From positions 346,717,484 to 346,781,483 of the forward strand of contig NC_061508.1 in the NCBI RefSeq assembly GCF_022539505.1: a stretch of 64,000 nucleotides of DNA, given 5' to 3'. Source of the stretch: Lolium rigidum (lineage: Eukaryota; Streptophyta; Magnoliopsida; Poales; Poaceae). The notes beneath the pieces were generated by a model, which was given only the letters and a program-made list of their open reading frames with translations, was not told the origin of the DNA and searched no databases. The first letter of the stretch is position 1. Every line of letters begins with the position of its first letter. Below, piece by piece: positions 45,497 to 56,483 of this stretch. A program made the translations under genes and the position numbers.

Positions 45497-47132
45497 GATC
45501 ATCTCCAGCCACATTCCCTAAAGCTCCCCCTAAACGAATTTGGGACATGTCGGACAAAATTTCGTTCCCAGCCTCCTTCTATCCGACGCGGCTCAATACA
45601 GTGTCCGGTGGCCCGAACCCGTCCCTGCTCCACAAGGGACACTCCGGACACGCCGGACACAACAAAAACCGAGGCAAGGAGACGCAACCCGTCATGTCAG
45701 CGACACATAAAAATTCGACCCCCTCTCCCGCAACATCGCGTCTCTCCCGCGACATCGCACCTCTCCCGCCGCGCATTTCTGCCCTCGCAACAGATTTCAC
45801 CGCCTATCCTGCCGATTCATTTCTCCCTCCCGCCGTCGCTACTCTATCCCTCACGCCGCCGCTACCCTCTCCCATCCATGGCGCCGCCGACAGGCCCCAA
45901 AAAAATGGTCAAGAAAGAGGCCACCAAGCCGCTGGGCAATGAGATGAAAGGGCCGAAGTCGCCCTTCACGAAGCCGCGGAAGGCGTCGGCTGCAAAGAAG
46001 AAACCGGAAAGCTGGACCGATGAAAGGTGGGACCAAGACTGCCTGCGCAGCAAGCTGTCAATGGCGGAGCGGAGGGGACGACGGGTGGTGCAGCTGGAAA
46101 AGAAGTCGGTGGCGACACGTGCGCACCAGCACGCGCTAGCCGCGTGTATCGCGGCCAGCAACGCGAGCCCATAGAGTACGTTGGGGCGAGCCTACATTCC
46201 GGGAGTGTTGTCCCCGTTGACATCCGGTTTCTACAACGACGACCCTATGCCACTCCCGGGTGCGTGACACCGAACTTGTCCCCACGGTACGACGATACGC
46301 TGCCGCATGGCGGCTTCAACCCCAACGTTGTGTTCTACTCCCCGGTGTATGACCAAGGCGCCCCAGCGCGAGCCAGGCCCCGGTACGGACGACGAGGACG
46401 AACAGGGCCGCAACAAAGAGGACGACGAGGACGAGGGTGCCGCGGAGGATGCAGAGGATCTCGTGAAGGTTGATGCGGCCAGCGTGAGGAAGAAGAGGAA
46501 GAATAAGGCCTTGGGCATACGAGGTCCCAAGTGGACAGATCTCCGCCTCCAGGACGGTGCGACCGATTGGCGGCGGCGCGGGACGCCGCCCGCGCTCAGG
46601 CGCTAGCCTCCGGGCGGGCGGAAGTCCGGCGGTGCGGGGTATCCCGCCGCGTGCAGTAGCCTCCCCTCCCATTGGTGGAGAGAGCGACGACCGACCGAAG
46701 CCATTGTTTGTCGCACTGTCACCGAAGTTTGTCATTGTTCGCTCGCTCGATGAGATTGGGGCGAGAGGTGGTGAATAGGGACACGGCGTGGTGAATGCGG
46801 CTAACTCGTCGCGTGGAAGGTACGCGTCCGACGAAGACTGACCGGTGGCAGGCTTTTACAGCGCGCGGAAGACGATGCGATGATGACAACGATCGACCTT
46901 TCTCGCCGACAAGTCGGGGCCACCAGCCGCGCGGGAAGTTTTCTCGGCGTTTCCCGCGCTTTCGTTTCGTCCGGACTCCCCGAGCGCTTCCAGGGGCCGA
47001 GATGACCTGGACTTCCCGGATGGATGAAAGCTCAAATCCAGACAAAAACGAGGATCAGGGGGTGGATTGTTTTCGTCTATCCGAATGAAAAAAAACCTGG
47101 AAACCTTCCCCGTAAGATGGCTGTAGATGCTC
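45497..47132 (+). mobile_element. Harbinger-like element carrying an ORF1 relic
   Basis: 1636 bp with inverted ends GATCATCTCCAGCCAC and (complement of right) GAGCATCTACAGCCAT. Flanks are TAA (45494-45496) and TTA (47133-47135); one of them has probably mutated. It has no transposase; instead it holds the two ORF1-like pieces described separately. Confidence 0.7.
45878..46606 (+). pseudogene. Harbinger ORF1-like (Myb/SANT-related) protein, disrupted
   Basis: ATG 45878 opens MAPPTGPKKMVKKE, a Lys/Pro-rich basic N-terminus with a KKPESWTDERWDQDCLR motif, which stops at 46174. A second piece in another frame (about 46360-46560) is strongly acidic (TDDEDEQGRNKEDDEDEG) and then basic (RKKRKNKALGIRGPKWTDL). 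The string RGPKWT is the start of the Myb/SANT-like domain of plant Harbinger ORF1 proteins, but the domain is cut off just after it. ORF1 normally binds DNA and partners the transposase. Here it is split by a stop and frame change and lacks its main domain. The transposase-bearing element at 18409 has the other half of the gene pair. Confidence 0.55.
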
Positions 47133-47250
47133 TTAGCTCCACGATCATGCGTGGCCGATCAATCGTCCATCGCTACCGTGACATTAACGACGCGTGATCG
47201 ACTGGTCGTCGACCGGTCGATCTCGGCGGACCGCTTTCAGAGCTAATCTT

Positions 47251-47330
47251 TCCAGAGGTTGCAGATTGAATTGGTCGACGACACACTTCCACGACAAGTC
47301 CTAGCGTCGGAGTAACTCAAACTTAATTAA
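47251..47330. other. Junction spacer after copy D
   Basis: Short stretch ending in the TAA (47328-47330) that flanks the next transposon. Confidence 0.4.
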
Positions 47331-47596
47331 GAGCATCCCCACTCGTTGGCGCTCCCCACGCCCAAATCCGGCGAAATTTTCGTCTGGATTGGAGTAAGAT
47401 TTGGCGTGGGGAGTAGTAGTTTCCCAGCCGCGTGCCCAGGCGAAGTCGACGATGCGAATTTAAAAAACGGAAACTTGACAAACTACGGCTAAAAACGGGC
47501 GAATATAGACTAAATTTAATGATATTTATTATATTACGGGCGGAGTTGATACATAGAGGCCGAATTCGACTATATTTCGAATTCGGCTAGGGGAAT

Positions 47597-48803
47597 TTAA
47601 ACGCTAATTTTAAAACACGGCGTTCTACATGCCGAAATGGCGGTAGAACACCGTGTAGTCGCCGCCGTCGTCGTCGGAGCCGTCGTCGTTGGCCTTCGGC
47701 TGCGCGGCCTGGCTGCTGCTACCCTGGCCGGCGTCTCCCCAGCCCGGGGATGGCTTGTACCGCCGTCGCTCGGAGGACTCGAGGTCGACGACGGGGACAA
47801 CGACGCCGGATGGAGGTGTCGCAGGACGGCGGTACCGCGCGACATCGTCGTTGGCGGTTGGAGCGGCGCGGGCGGCGAGTTGGCGTGCGGCGGCCGAGGT
47901 CCGAGCAGCCGCCGCTGCTGCTCCGCCTCCTGGCGCTCCCAGTCGCGCCTGGCCCAGTCCAGTGCGGCGTCGTCCGCGCGCTTCTCCTCCTCCATGTCAT
48001 GCAGCGACCTGGCGATCGCCTCCGCCATCGCGGCGTCCTCCGCGCGCTTCGCCTCCTTCTCGGCGAGCTGGCTTGCGGTGGCCTCTTTCTTCGTCTTCTT
48101 CCGGCCGCTCTGCGGCGCGGAAGCTGTTCGCGGATGACGAGGGCGCCGCTGCTGCGCCCTCTGGTCGTCGGCGGAGACGCCGGCTCCTTCTTGACGCGCA
48201 CCGGCGTCGAAGGCGACGTCGCCTCCTCCCTCTTCACCGGCGCCAAGGATGACCTCGACGCCGATCCGGAAGACGACGAGCTGGCAGCCATGCGCCGTGG
48301 CTGCCAGACGTTTCCCGACGGCGGCTCGCCGATGCCCTCGATGCCGATGGAGGGGGCATCGTGAGCACCGGGAAGTTGCCGCCCTCGATGTGCGCGAGGA
48401 CGTTCGCCAGCGTCCTTTCCGGCGCGCTCCACCACCGTCGGCGGCCCACGGCATTGTTGCGCGGAGGCGGAGGCGGCGGGCCGTCGTAGGCCGCCAGCTC
48501 CCGCTCCCACCGCCGGAGGAAGTAGGAGTTCCTCCGCGTGTAGTTGTCGGGGTGGTGGCGCGGGTCGGCGCGCTCCTCGTCGGTCATGGTCATCCTCGCC
48601 TCCTCGATGGCGACGTCGAGGGCGTGGCCCGCGGCGGCGGCGGGATTGGTACACCGCCGCACTTAGCCGCCAGCCGCCTCCGGGAGGCCTCGTGTCCGGC
48701 GGGCAGGGGTACCCCGCCTGGTGGAGGAGGTGCCCCTCCCACGCGTGGAGCGACCGGCGGGGAAGCCGTTGTTGGCTGCGTCATCGTCGTCGTAGAACGC
48801 CAT
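47597..48803 (-). pseudogene. Cargo gene: MAFYDDDDAANNGFP-type protein
   Basis: ATG 48803 starts MAFYDDDDAANNGFPAGRSTRG, 70 bp downstream of a TATA box (TATATA, 48871-48876). A stop appears at about 48664. The frame continues with MTDEERADPRHHPDNYTRR, NAVGRRRWWSAPERTLANVLAHIEGGNFPVL and then shifts into a Lys/Glu-rich coiled coil (EKEAKRAEDAAMAEAIARSL) and a Pro/Ser/Thr-rich tail ending near 47597. The WWSAPERTL..VL.HIEGGN pattern is one I recall from uncharacterised Triticeae proteins in repeats. No enzymatic motif. One stop and at least two frame changes make it non-functional. Similar layout (acidic start, WW block, coiled coil, Pro tail) to the cargo of 39937-41252. Confidence 0.5.
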
Positions 48804-48870
48804 CGGGAGAGTAGAGGGAGAGTGGAGGGAGAGTGGAGCACGGGGTGCGCTCGCGGCGAGCGGACCGGCG

Positions 48871-48876
48871 TATATA
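48871..48876 (-). promoter_or_regulatory. TATA box of the 47331-49327 cargo gene
   Basis: TATATA about 70 bp upstream of the ATG at 48803, on the minus strand within the transposon. Confidence 0.35.
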
Positions 48877-49330
48877 GGCGTGGCTGGCGCGGGGGATTAA
48901 ATGCCGCGTGGAATGCGACGCGTCCGCGGCGAGCTGACCGGCGGCAGCCTTTAGTGCGCGCGGAAGACGATGCGTGCGCGGAAGACGACGACATTAACTC
49001 GCCGCGTGGCCGGCGAATGCAGACCGGCGGCAGGCTTTTACAGCGCGCGGAAGACGATGCGATGAGGACGACGATCGGTTTCTCTCGCCGACAAGTTGGG
49101 GCCACCAGACGCGCGGGAAGTTTGCTCGGTATTTCCCGCGCTTTCGTTTCGTCCGGAGTCCCCGAGCGCTCCCCGGGGGGCCGGGGATGGCGTGGGATCG
49201 CCGGATGAATTTAGGCCCAAATCCGGACGAAAACGAAGAACCGGGGGCGCGACTGGGCCGAATTACGCCGTCCGGATGGAAAAAAGGCTCGCCGGGGGCC
49301 TCGTCGGGGGGACGAGTGGAGATGCTCTAA

Positions 49331-49549
49331 GCCCCACTCCCCAACCACTTCGTTCCATCCGGAGCATTCTTGCTCCATCAACATCTATCAGAAAAGGATC
49401 TGCTATTCAGCTCCATCGCCATCGTGCCTATACCCAGGAATTGATAGCAGATGATTAATGTGTGTAGCAACGTGCAGAATTGTTTTTCATAAGGTGCGTT
49501 TAAGACACGGAAATTATCTCAGAATGAAATCAAATGAAATCTATCCGTC
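49331..49549. other. Spacer between two cargo elements
   Basis: 220 bp without recognised features. Confidence 0.4.
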
Positions 49550-49552
49550 TTA

Positions 49553-50692
49553 AACATCTCCTAGGATCCACAGGGGATATCTATATGGGACGCTCCGGAC
49601 ACACCGGACAGAGCGAGAAGCGAGACGAGGAGTGGCGAGCTCGACATGTCATTAACCCATTGAAATTTAACAGGTCTCCCGCCACATCGTGCCCTCCCGC
49701 CATTTCCTGCCGCAAGCCGCACATTTCTCTACCCTGCCAAAAGATTCGACCCCCTCCCGTCGATTTATTTTTCCCTCCCGCCGCTGATTTCGTTTCTCCC
49801 TCCCACCGCCGCTACCCTCTCCCAGCCATGACGCCGATAGGCCCCAAAAAAGTGGCCACCAAGCCATCGGGAAAGGAGGCAGTGACGAAGGGGCCGAAGG
49901 CGCCCTTCGCAAAACCGCGGAAGGCGCCGGCGGCGAGGACGAAACCGAACAGCTGGACCGATGAAAGGTGGCAGCAAGACTGCCTGCGGCGCAAGTTTTC
50001 GACGGCGGAGCGGAGGGGCGGCGGGTGGTGGAGCAGGAGAAGAAGACAGCGGTGTCGCTTGCAAGATGAGAAAATGGAGCTCAAGAACCGCAAAAAGGAC
50101 TTCTCCATGTTGACCGCGTCGACAGCTGGAATGTCTCCCCGGACCTCTAGCGGCACGCAACTTTTGCAAAGGCATGATCCTCGATGACATCCAAGCCAAA
50201 ATGGCGGCGACCGAGACAGCGGCACCAACCCCACCACTGGAGGCAGGGCGGAACCAGCAGAAGCGTCGGCGACATCGTCTGCTAGTACACCTGCGTATCC
50301 ATCAGCATCGGTATCGGTGTCGGAGTTGGCCTCGGCATCGGCGACGGAGCAGCCAGACCCGACAGAGCACGATGAGGTCGCCGTGCTCGACGGTCCTACA
50401 TCGACTCAGGATGCGCCATCGACGTTGTTGAATCCCTTCAAATTATGTTCAATTTACACCCCCGGTCTGTAATATGATCGCGTTCAGTACTATGACTACT
50501 TTGATCGCGATGACTTTGGTGGGAATATTCTTTTTTGAATATGAACTATTTAAATTTATGTTTGGGGTGGTTATGAGGGACGCGATTGGGCAGCGACGTC
50601 CCCCAAACGCGGCACGAAGAAAAAAACGTCCCCCAAACGCTCGATCTGACACGTTTTGGAGGACGCTTTGTGGGACGCGACTGAAGATGCTC
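49553..50692 (+). mobile_element. Harbinger-like element with an ORF1-type N-terminus
   Basis: 1140 bp between TTA (49550-49552) and TTA (50693-50695). The right end, complemented, reads GAGCATCTTCAGTCGCGTCC. The left end AACATCTCCTAGG is a poor match and probably carries a small deletion, although 'gggacgctccgg' follows as expected. Contains one ORF (49828-50187), then Ser/Pro-type low-complexity sequence and AT-rich sequence. Confidence 0.6.
49828..50187 (+). pseudogene. ORF1-like basic protein, N-terminal part
   Basis: ATG 49828 (MTPIGPKKVATKPSGKE) runs 119 codons to 50187. It is clearly related to the product starting at 45878: the same basic, Pro/Lys-rich start and KPNSWTDERWQQDCLRRKF in place of KPESWTDERWDQDCLR. 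The acidic stretch and SANT-like domain are missing. After the WTDERW motif the frame turns Arg/Lys-rich (GGGWWSRRRRQRCR), which suggests a frame slip near 50030. Probable dead derivative of a Harbinger ORF1. Confidence 0.5.
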
Positions 50693-50817
50693 TTACTTCA
50701 CTCAAAATTCCTAAATTGCAGCCTTTGTCTTGGGCAACTGACATTATAGAAGGAGAATTTTTTTAGTGACACTGAATGCCTCGTTTAGTGAATAAGAGAT
50801 GCAGGGAGGTACAAGTA

Positions 50818-51185
50818 CAGTTGTCCAGGACTCTGATGGTACTCTAGAGGCCTATGCAATTACAAATGCTATGGTGCTTAAGATTGAGCGAGGCTATTAG
50901 CAGATAATTGTTGAGAGTGATGCTCAAACACTAGTTAAACTATGGGAGAAATGAGGGAGGAATATCTGAATTTGATGTTACCTTCCAGGAGATTACAAAG
51001 CTTTGTGGGATGTTTACTAGCTTTTGTATTATTTATGTTAGTATGAACGCTAATGAGGCTTCCTATCTGTGTGCTAAAGCGCCAGTGCTGAAAGACGAAG
51101 GTGTTCGTGGATGAATTATATCCTGGAATCTCTAGCACCAGCCTTACAATGTGATTGTAATCCTCTTTCTTGACTAATGGAAGCT
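50818..51185 (+). pseudogene. RNase H-like (RVT_3) domain relic
   Basis: The + strand encodes DSDGTLEAYAITNAMVLKIERG, QIIVESDAQTLVKLWEK, SEFDVTFQEITKL and FCIIYVSMNANEASYLCAK in order. This is the plant RNase H-like fold found at the C-terminus of LINE-type proteins and in many plant orphan genes; IVESDAQ carries the usual Asp. Stops interrupt it (near 50900 and 50952). No RT core lies upstream; the Harbinger-like element ends 125 bp before it. Confidence 0.7.
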
Positions 51186-51591
51186 CTTAATTCATTATTC
51201 TGAAATCTAACATTATAGAACTTACGCAAACAAATCATATGAGAAAAACAATGGAGGAGGTCAACAAAGAATCGACTCTCCTAGATCCATGCATTTTTTC
51301 CATCACTTATATGGGGGTGATGCTTTAGGTGAGGAGGTTGTAGGTCCGACGAATATACATGGCTTGAAAGTAATGATGACTGTTGATGACAGAGCTAGCT
51401 ACATCTTCGATTCAAAATAAAAACAAAAATGACTGTCAAAACCGAGCCGATGTGTACTCGCTCCGGCCCTGCTGTTCTTAAATGGATGTCATTTTGGACA
51501 ATGACATGGTATCCTATATGCATATGTGACTATTAGTTTTGAGCCATATGTTTGTAGAAAATCACGAAAACAAACATGATGAAAAAAATTA
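51186..51591. other. Spacer, nothing recognised
   Basis: Mixed sequence with no coding or repeat signal that I can name; it ends at the target duplication of the Athila-type element. Confidence 0.5.
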
Positions 51592-51596
51592 GTATG

Positions 51597-53114
51597 TGAT
51601 ACGTCCAATTTGCATCACTATTTTATATCATAATTTGCTGTTATTCATTGATATATTTCATATTGGGACACAATACTTATGTTATTTCATCTATTTTGCA
51701 TGTTTCATGATTATTTGGAGATCGAGCACCGGAGCCAGGATTATGCTGGAAAAAGCACCGTCAGGATGCGATATTTCGGAAGATCAACTGTGGAAGGAAG
51801 TTTTACCAAAAATCCTATTTTTCCAGATGACGGAGGAAGCCAGAAGGGGGAGCCAGCTGGACCCAGGGTGAGCCCACACCATAGGGTGGCGCGGCCCATG
51901 GCCTGGCCGCGCCACCATGTGGTGTGGAGCCCCCTCGGCCTCTTTCGCCTCCTTTTCTTCGCGAAACCCTTCGTCCCGAAGACCTAAGCCACGGAGGAAT
52001 CCTCACGAAGGGTTACAGCCGCCTCTGCGGGGCGGAGAACACCAGAGAGAAAAGAGCTCTCCGGCGGGCAGGAATCCGCCGGGGAAATTCCCTCCCGGAG
52101 GGGAAAATCGACGCCATCGTCACCGCCATCGAGCTGGACATCATCTCCATCACCATCATCATCATCTCCACCATCATCACCGCCATCTCCACCGCTGGAC
52201 ATCGTCACCGCTGTAGCAATTTGGGTTTGATCTTGATTGTTTGATAGGGGAAACTCTCCCGATACTGATTTCTACTTGTTGTTGATGCTATCGAGTGAAA
52301 CCATTGAACCAAGGTCTATGTTCAGATTGTTATTCATCATCATATCACCTCTGATCATGTTCCATATGATGTCTCGTGAGTAGTTCGTTTAGTTCTTGAG
52401 GACATGGGTGAAGTCTAATTGTTAGTAGTGAACTATGGTTGAGTACTATTCAATGTTATGATATTTAAGTTGCGGTGTTATTCTTCTAGTGGTGTCGTGT
52501 GAACGTCGACTACACGACACTTCACCATTTATGGGCCTAGGGGAATGCATCTTGTACTCGTTTGCCAATTGCGGGGTTGCCGGAGTGACAGAAACCTAAA
52601 CCCCCGTTGGTATATCGATGCGGGAGGGATCGCGAGGATCTCGGAGTTTAAGGCTGTGGTTAGATTTATCTTAATTACTTTCTTGTAGTTGCGGATGCTT
52701 GCAAGGGGTATAATCACAAGTATGTATTAGTCCTAGGAAGGGCGGTACATTAGCATAGGTTCACCCACACAACACTTATCAAAACAATGAAGATTAATCA
52801 ACTCGTAAGTAGCGAAAGCACTAGACTAAAATCCCGTGTGTCCTCGAGAACGTTTGGTCATTATAAGTAAACAAACCGGCTTGTCCTTTGTGCTAAAAAG
52901 GATTGGGCCACTCGCTGCAATTATTTCTCTCGCATTTTACTTACTCGTACTTTATTCATCTCGTTACATCAAAACCCCCGAATACTTGTTTGTGAGCATT
53001 TACAGTGAATCCTTCATCAAAACTGCCTCGTCAACACCTTCTGCTCCTCGTTGGGATCGACATTCTTACTTATCGAAGATACTACGATACACCCCCTATA
53101 CTTGTGGGTCATCA
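51597..53114 (+). repeat. 5' LTR of the Athila-type element
   Basis: 1518 bp, TGATACGTCCAATTTG to GTGGGTCATCA. An internal microsatellite of CAT/CAC triplets lies at about 52140-52205; it gives spurious His-rich frames. Longer by 24 bp than the 3' LTR, mainly from a stretch near 52590-52605 absent from the other copy. Confidence 0.92.
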
Positions 53115-53125
53115 AGACTATTTTC

Positions 53126-53143
53126 TGGCGCCGTTGCCGGGGA
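53126..53143 (+). promoter_or_regulatory. Primer-binding site, tRNA-Asp type
   Basis: TGGCGCCGTTGCCGGGGA, 11 bp after the LTR. It pairs with the 3' end of plant tRNA-Asp, the usual primer of Athila-lineage elements. Confidence 0.85.
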
Positions 53144-53230
53144 GTGAAGCGCTATTGGTAAGCGGAATTGGTAAGGAAAACCTTTACTCGTTTGTGCTGA
53201 TTTTATTTCTGCCCGCTGCTATAAGTCATT

Positions 53231-54112
53231 ATGGAGAGATCTTCTCTTCAATTTCTATTTGGGAAATCTACTACTACTGCAACGGTAGTGGATGAGGCGC
53301 CAGGTGAGGAAGTAATACCATATAAAATACCTACGAAAATTATTGAACATGTTATGGATAACCGCTATGAAGGGGATGGAACTGTCCATCCCGGTGATCA
53401 TTTACTGTTTTTGCATGAATTATGCGGGTTATTCAAATGTGCAGGTATTGCTATGAATGAAGTTAGGAAGAAGCTATTCTCTATATCGCTGTCTAGTAAA
53501 GCGGCGCATTGGTATAAATTGCTGAAGAATGGTGATTCTCTTGATTGGGAGGACATTGTGCCTTTATTCTATTCCAAATTTTATCCTCCAAGTGAAATTC
53601 ACAAAGATAGGAACCGCATATATAATTTCTGGCCTCATGATGGAGAGAGTATTGCCCAAGCTTGGGGAGATTGAAGTCTTTAATGCTCAAATGCCCCATT
53701 CATGAGCTTCCCGGTAATGTTATTATTGATAATTTCTATGCAAGACTTTCTTTTCAAGACAAGACCTTGCTGGATACTTCTTGTTCTGGATCATTTACAC
53801 GCAACAAAGAAGAGTTTAAAAGGGACCTTCTTGATCGGATCCAAGAAAATACCGAAGGTTGGGAGAACGACAAAGATAGAGAATCGGGTATAATTTATGA
53901 TTATAAATGCATTGAAGCTTTTATGGATACTCGATACATTTCGTAATATTAGTGCTACATATGGTCTTGATTCTCAAGTTGCTGCAAACCTTTATAAAGC
54001 TTTTGCCTCTCATTATGAATTGCCTAAGAAGAATTTTGATAAGTATCATGAACCGTATAAAGATAAAATTGATTCATCTATTAATAAGTGTGTTGTAGTT
54101 GAAACTCGTTGA
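53231..54112 (+). pseudogene. Athila-type gag, frameshifted
   Basis: ATG 53231 (MERSSLQFLFGKSTTTATV) opens 147 codons with the gag core: HPGDHLLFLHELCGLFKC, SLSSKAAHWYKLLKN and FYSKFYPPSEIHKDRNRI. The frame is lost at about 53665; the next piece (53662-53946) has LPGNVIIDNFYARLSFQDK and ends, and a third (53897-54112) continues with AANLYKAFASHYELPKKNF. Two frame changes therefore split it. In a live element this protein packages the genomic RNA. The start is favoured because it follows the primer site by 87 bp and matches gag order. Confidence 0.8.
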
Positions 54113-54239
54113 TCGTGTTATTCCTGAAGCTTATATTGAAAAAACTCCTTTTCCTGCTAAAATGAGGGAGTACTCGTTATAAATAGTGCGGTTCATAAAA
54201 GTGAAAAGAAACCTATAGAACCCGAAGAACAAATAAAAG

Positions 54240-54800
54240 TTGAACCTGCTTGTTGCCATAGTTAAAGATCTTGTGACTGAAAATGTAGAGGATGGTCATA
54301 TTATTTTCCGTGAAGATGCTTCTAATATTGTTTCACATCCTAATAAACCCAAACAAGCTAGTGTTCCTATGCTATCTGTTAGAATTGGTGATCATTGCTA
54401 TTATGGTTTATGTGATATTGGTGCAAGTGTTAGTGCTATACCTTATGAGCTTTACACGGAGATTATGCACGAAATTGATTCTTGTGAACTTGAAGATATT
54501 GATGTGGTTATTCAGCTGGCTAATAGAGAAACTATTTCTCCAATTGGTATTGTTCGAGATGTGGAAGTTCTATGTGGTAAGATTAAATATCCTGCTGACT
54601 TTTTGGTACTTGGTTCTCTGCTAGTGATTATTGTCCTATCATTTTTGGTAGACCTTTTCTAAATACTTGTGGAGCTATTATAGATTGCAAGAAAGAGAAA
54701 ATTTTGACTAAATTTGCTGGTGAATCTTATGAGTTTAACTTCTCTAAATTTACTAAAACTCCTTATAAAGCTGATTTGCCTAGTAATGATTTTAAAATGG
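54240..54800 (+). pseudogene. Athila-type protease
   Basis: The reading frame 54240-54662 includes RIGDHCYYGLCDIGASVSAI, where DIGAS is the aspartic-protease active site (D-I/T-G-A), then the flap-like NRETISPIGIVRDVEV. It is interrupted near 54630; the continuation in another frame carries FGRPFLNTCGAIIDCK. Stops near 54830 separate it from the RT domain. It would cut the Gag-Pol precursor. Confidence 0.75.
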
Positions 54801-56137
54801 AGCAAGTGTGCATCTATTGTTCTTGTTCCTAATAATCCTTTGCAGCAACATTTGGAGGATAGCGAGAGTGAAGTTTTTAGGAAAGAAAGAGATGAGCTTG
54901 AGGAGATTTTTCTTCGCCAGCCTATTCTCAAACATGATTTACCGGTGGAAGACTTGGGTACAACACCGCCACCAAAGGAAGATCCTGTTTTTTATTTAAA
55001 GCCTTTGCCTGATAATCTTAAATATGCTCATATCGATGATAAGAAAATATATCCTGTTATTATTAGTTCTAAGCTTACAGAGTTTGAAGAAGAAAGATTA
55101 TTGCAAATATTGAAGAAACACCGAGGTGCTATTGGCTATACTCTTGATGACTTGAAGGGGATTTCTCCCTCTATTTGCCAACACGCCATTAATATGGAAG
55201 ATGATGCGAAGCTCGTTGTTGAACCTCGGCGTCGTCTAATTCCCAAGATGAAGGATGTGGTAAGAAATGAGGTATTACGACTTCTTGAAGCTGGTATTAT
55301 ATATCCTATTGCTGATAGTAGATGGGTTAGTTCTCAGTGCATTGCGTTCCTAAGAAAGGAGGAATGACTCGTTGTGCCTAATGATAATGATGAGCTCATA
55401 CCTCAAAGAGTAGTTGTAGGGTATAGAATGTGCATTGATTATCGAAAAGTTAATAAAGTTACTAAGAAAGATCATTACCCTTTACCATTTATTGATCAAA
55501 TGCTAGAAAGGTTATCTAAAAATACTCATTTTTGCTTTCTTGATGGTTATTCGGGTTTTCACAAATTGTCTGTTAAAGCTAAAGATCAAGAGAAAACCAC
55601 TTTTACTTGTCCCTATGGAACTTATGCTTATAGGCGTATGCCTTTTGGTTTATGTAATGCTCCTGCTACTTTTCAAAGATGCATGTCTGCTATTTTTCAT
55701 GGTTTTTGTGAGAGTATTGTGGAAGTATTCATGGATGATTTTTCTGTCTACGGGAATTCTTTTGATAGTTGCTTGCGAAACCTTGATAAAGTTTTGCAGA
55801 GATATGAAGAAACTAACCTTGTTCTTAATTGGGAGAAATGCCACTTTATGGTTAATGAAGGAATTGTATTGGGACATAAAATTTCGAGAGAGGTATTGAA
55901 GTTGATAGAGCTAAAGTTGAAGCTATTGAGAAGATGCCCTATCCAAGGGATGTTAAAGGTATTCGTAGTGTTCTTGGACATGTTGGGTTTTATAGGAGAT
56001 TTATTAAAGATTTCTCCAAGATTTCAAAGCCTCTTACTAATCTTCTTCAAAAAGATGTACCTTTTGTTTTTGATGATGATTGTAAGGAAGCTTTTGAAAC
56101 TCTAAAGAAAGCCTTAACAACTCGCTCCTATAGTTGA
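54800..56137 (+). pseudogene. Athila-type reverse transcriptase
   Basis: Two large frames, 54800-55367 and 55374-about 55900, plus a third (55934-56137), make up the RT. Visible landmarks are PKMKDVVRNEVLRLLEAGII (palm start), MCIDYRKVNKVTKKDHYPLP, SGFHKLSVKAKDQEKTTF, YRRMPFGLCNAPATFQRCM and the catalytic FMDDFSVYG (55725-55750) with both Asp residues intact. GHVGFYRRFIKDFSKISKPL marks the thumb. Breaks lie at 55367-55374 and about 55890, so no single frame spans the enzyme. RT copies the element RNA to DNA. Confidence 0.88.
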
Positions 56138-56483
56138 ACCTCCCGATTGGAATTTACCATTTGAAATTATGTGTGATGCTAGTGATTTTGCTGTAGGCGC
56201 TGTTCTTGGACAGCGAGTAGATAAAAAATTAAATGTTATTCATTATGCTAGTAAAACTCTTGATGCTGCTCAAAGAAATTATGCTACTACTGAAAAAGAA
56301 TTGTTAGCCGTAGTCTTTGCTTGTGATAAATTTAGATCTTATATTGTTGATTCAAAAGTTACAATTCATACTCGATCATGCTACAATTAGATACCTTATG
56401 ACAAAGAAAGATGCTAAGCCGAGGCTTATTAGATGGGTACTTCTTTTGCAAGAATTTGATTTACATATTGTAGATAGGAAAGG
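56105..56483 (+). pseudogene. Athila-type RNase H
   Basis: The frame 56169-56390 reads CDASDFAVGAVLGQRVDKKL, then [25 protein letters not shown], giving the first Asp and the Glu of the RNase H active site. The frame breaks near 56385 and continues in others to about 56480. The region degrades the RNA strand during copying. Spacing to RT and integrase is normal. Confidence 0.8.

Larger units (their letters stand above)
44199..47250 (+). repeat. Duplicated unit, copy D
   Basis: The cleanest copy: opening block (44207-44300), LINE-like relic (44325-44560), core (44783-45376) with all three unoccupied sites, 'ctcctatgta', then an inserted Harbinger-like element (45497-47132) and the GACGATCATGC..GACATTAAC block (47137-47185). 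Its core, without the insert, is the best template for the ancestor. Confidence 0.7.
47331..49327. mobile_element. Harbinger-like cargo element, TAA-flanked
   Basis: 1997 bp between TAA (47328-47330) and TAA (49328-49330). Ends are inverted: GAGCATCCCCACTCGTTGG and the complement of GGACGAGTGGAGATGCTC. Both subterminal regions contain 'ccggacgaaa' / 'ttttcgtctgg' words. No transposase. It carries a minus-strand gene (47597-48803). Confidence 0.82.

Noticed and set aside
52090..52216. Histidine-rich protein on the + strand (and a Gly/Asp-rich one on the minus strand), repeated at 61118-61244
   Set aside because: Both lie in the LTRs of the Athila-type element and come from a CAT/CAC triplet microsatellite.
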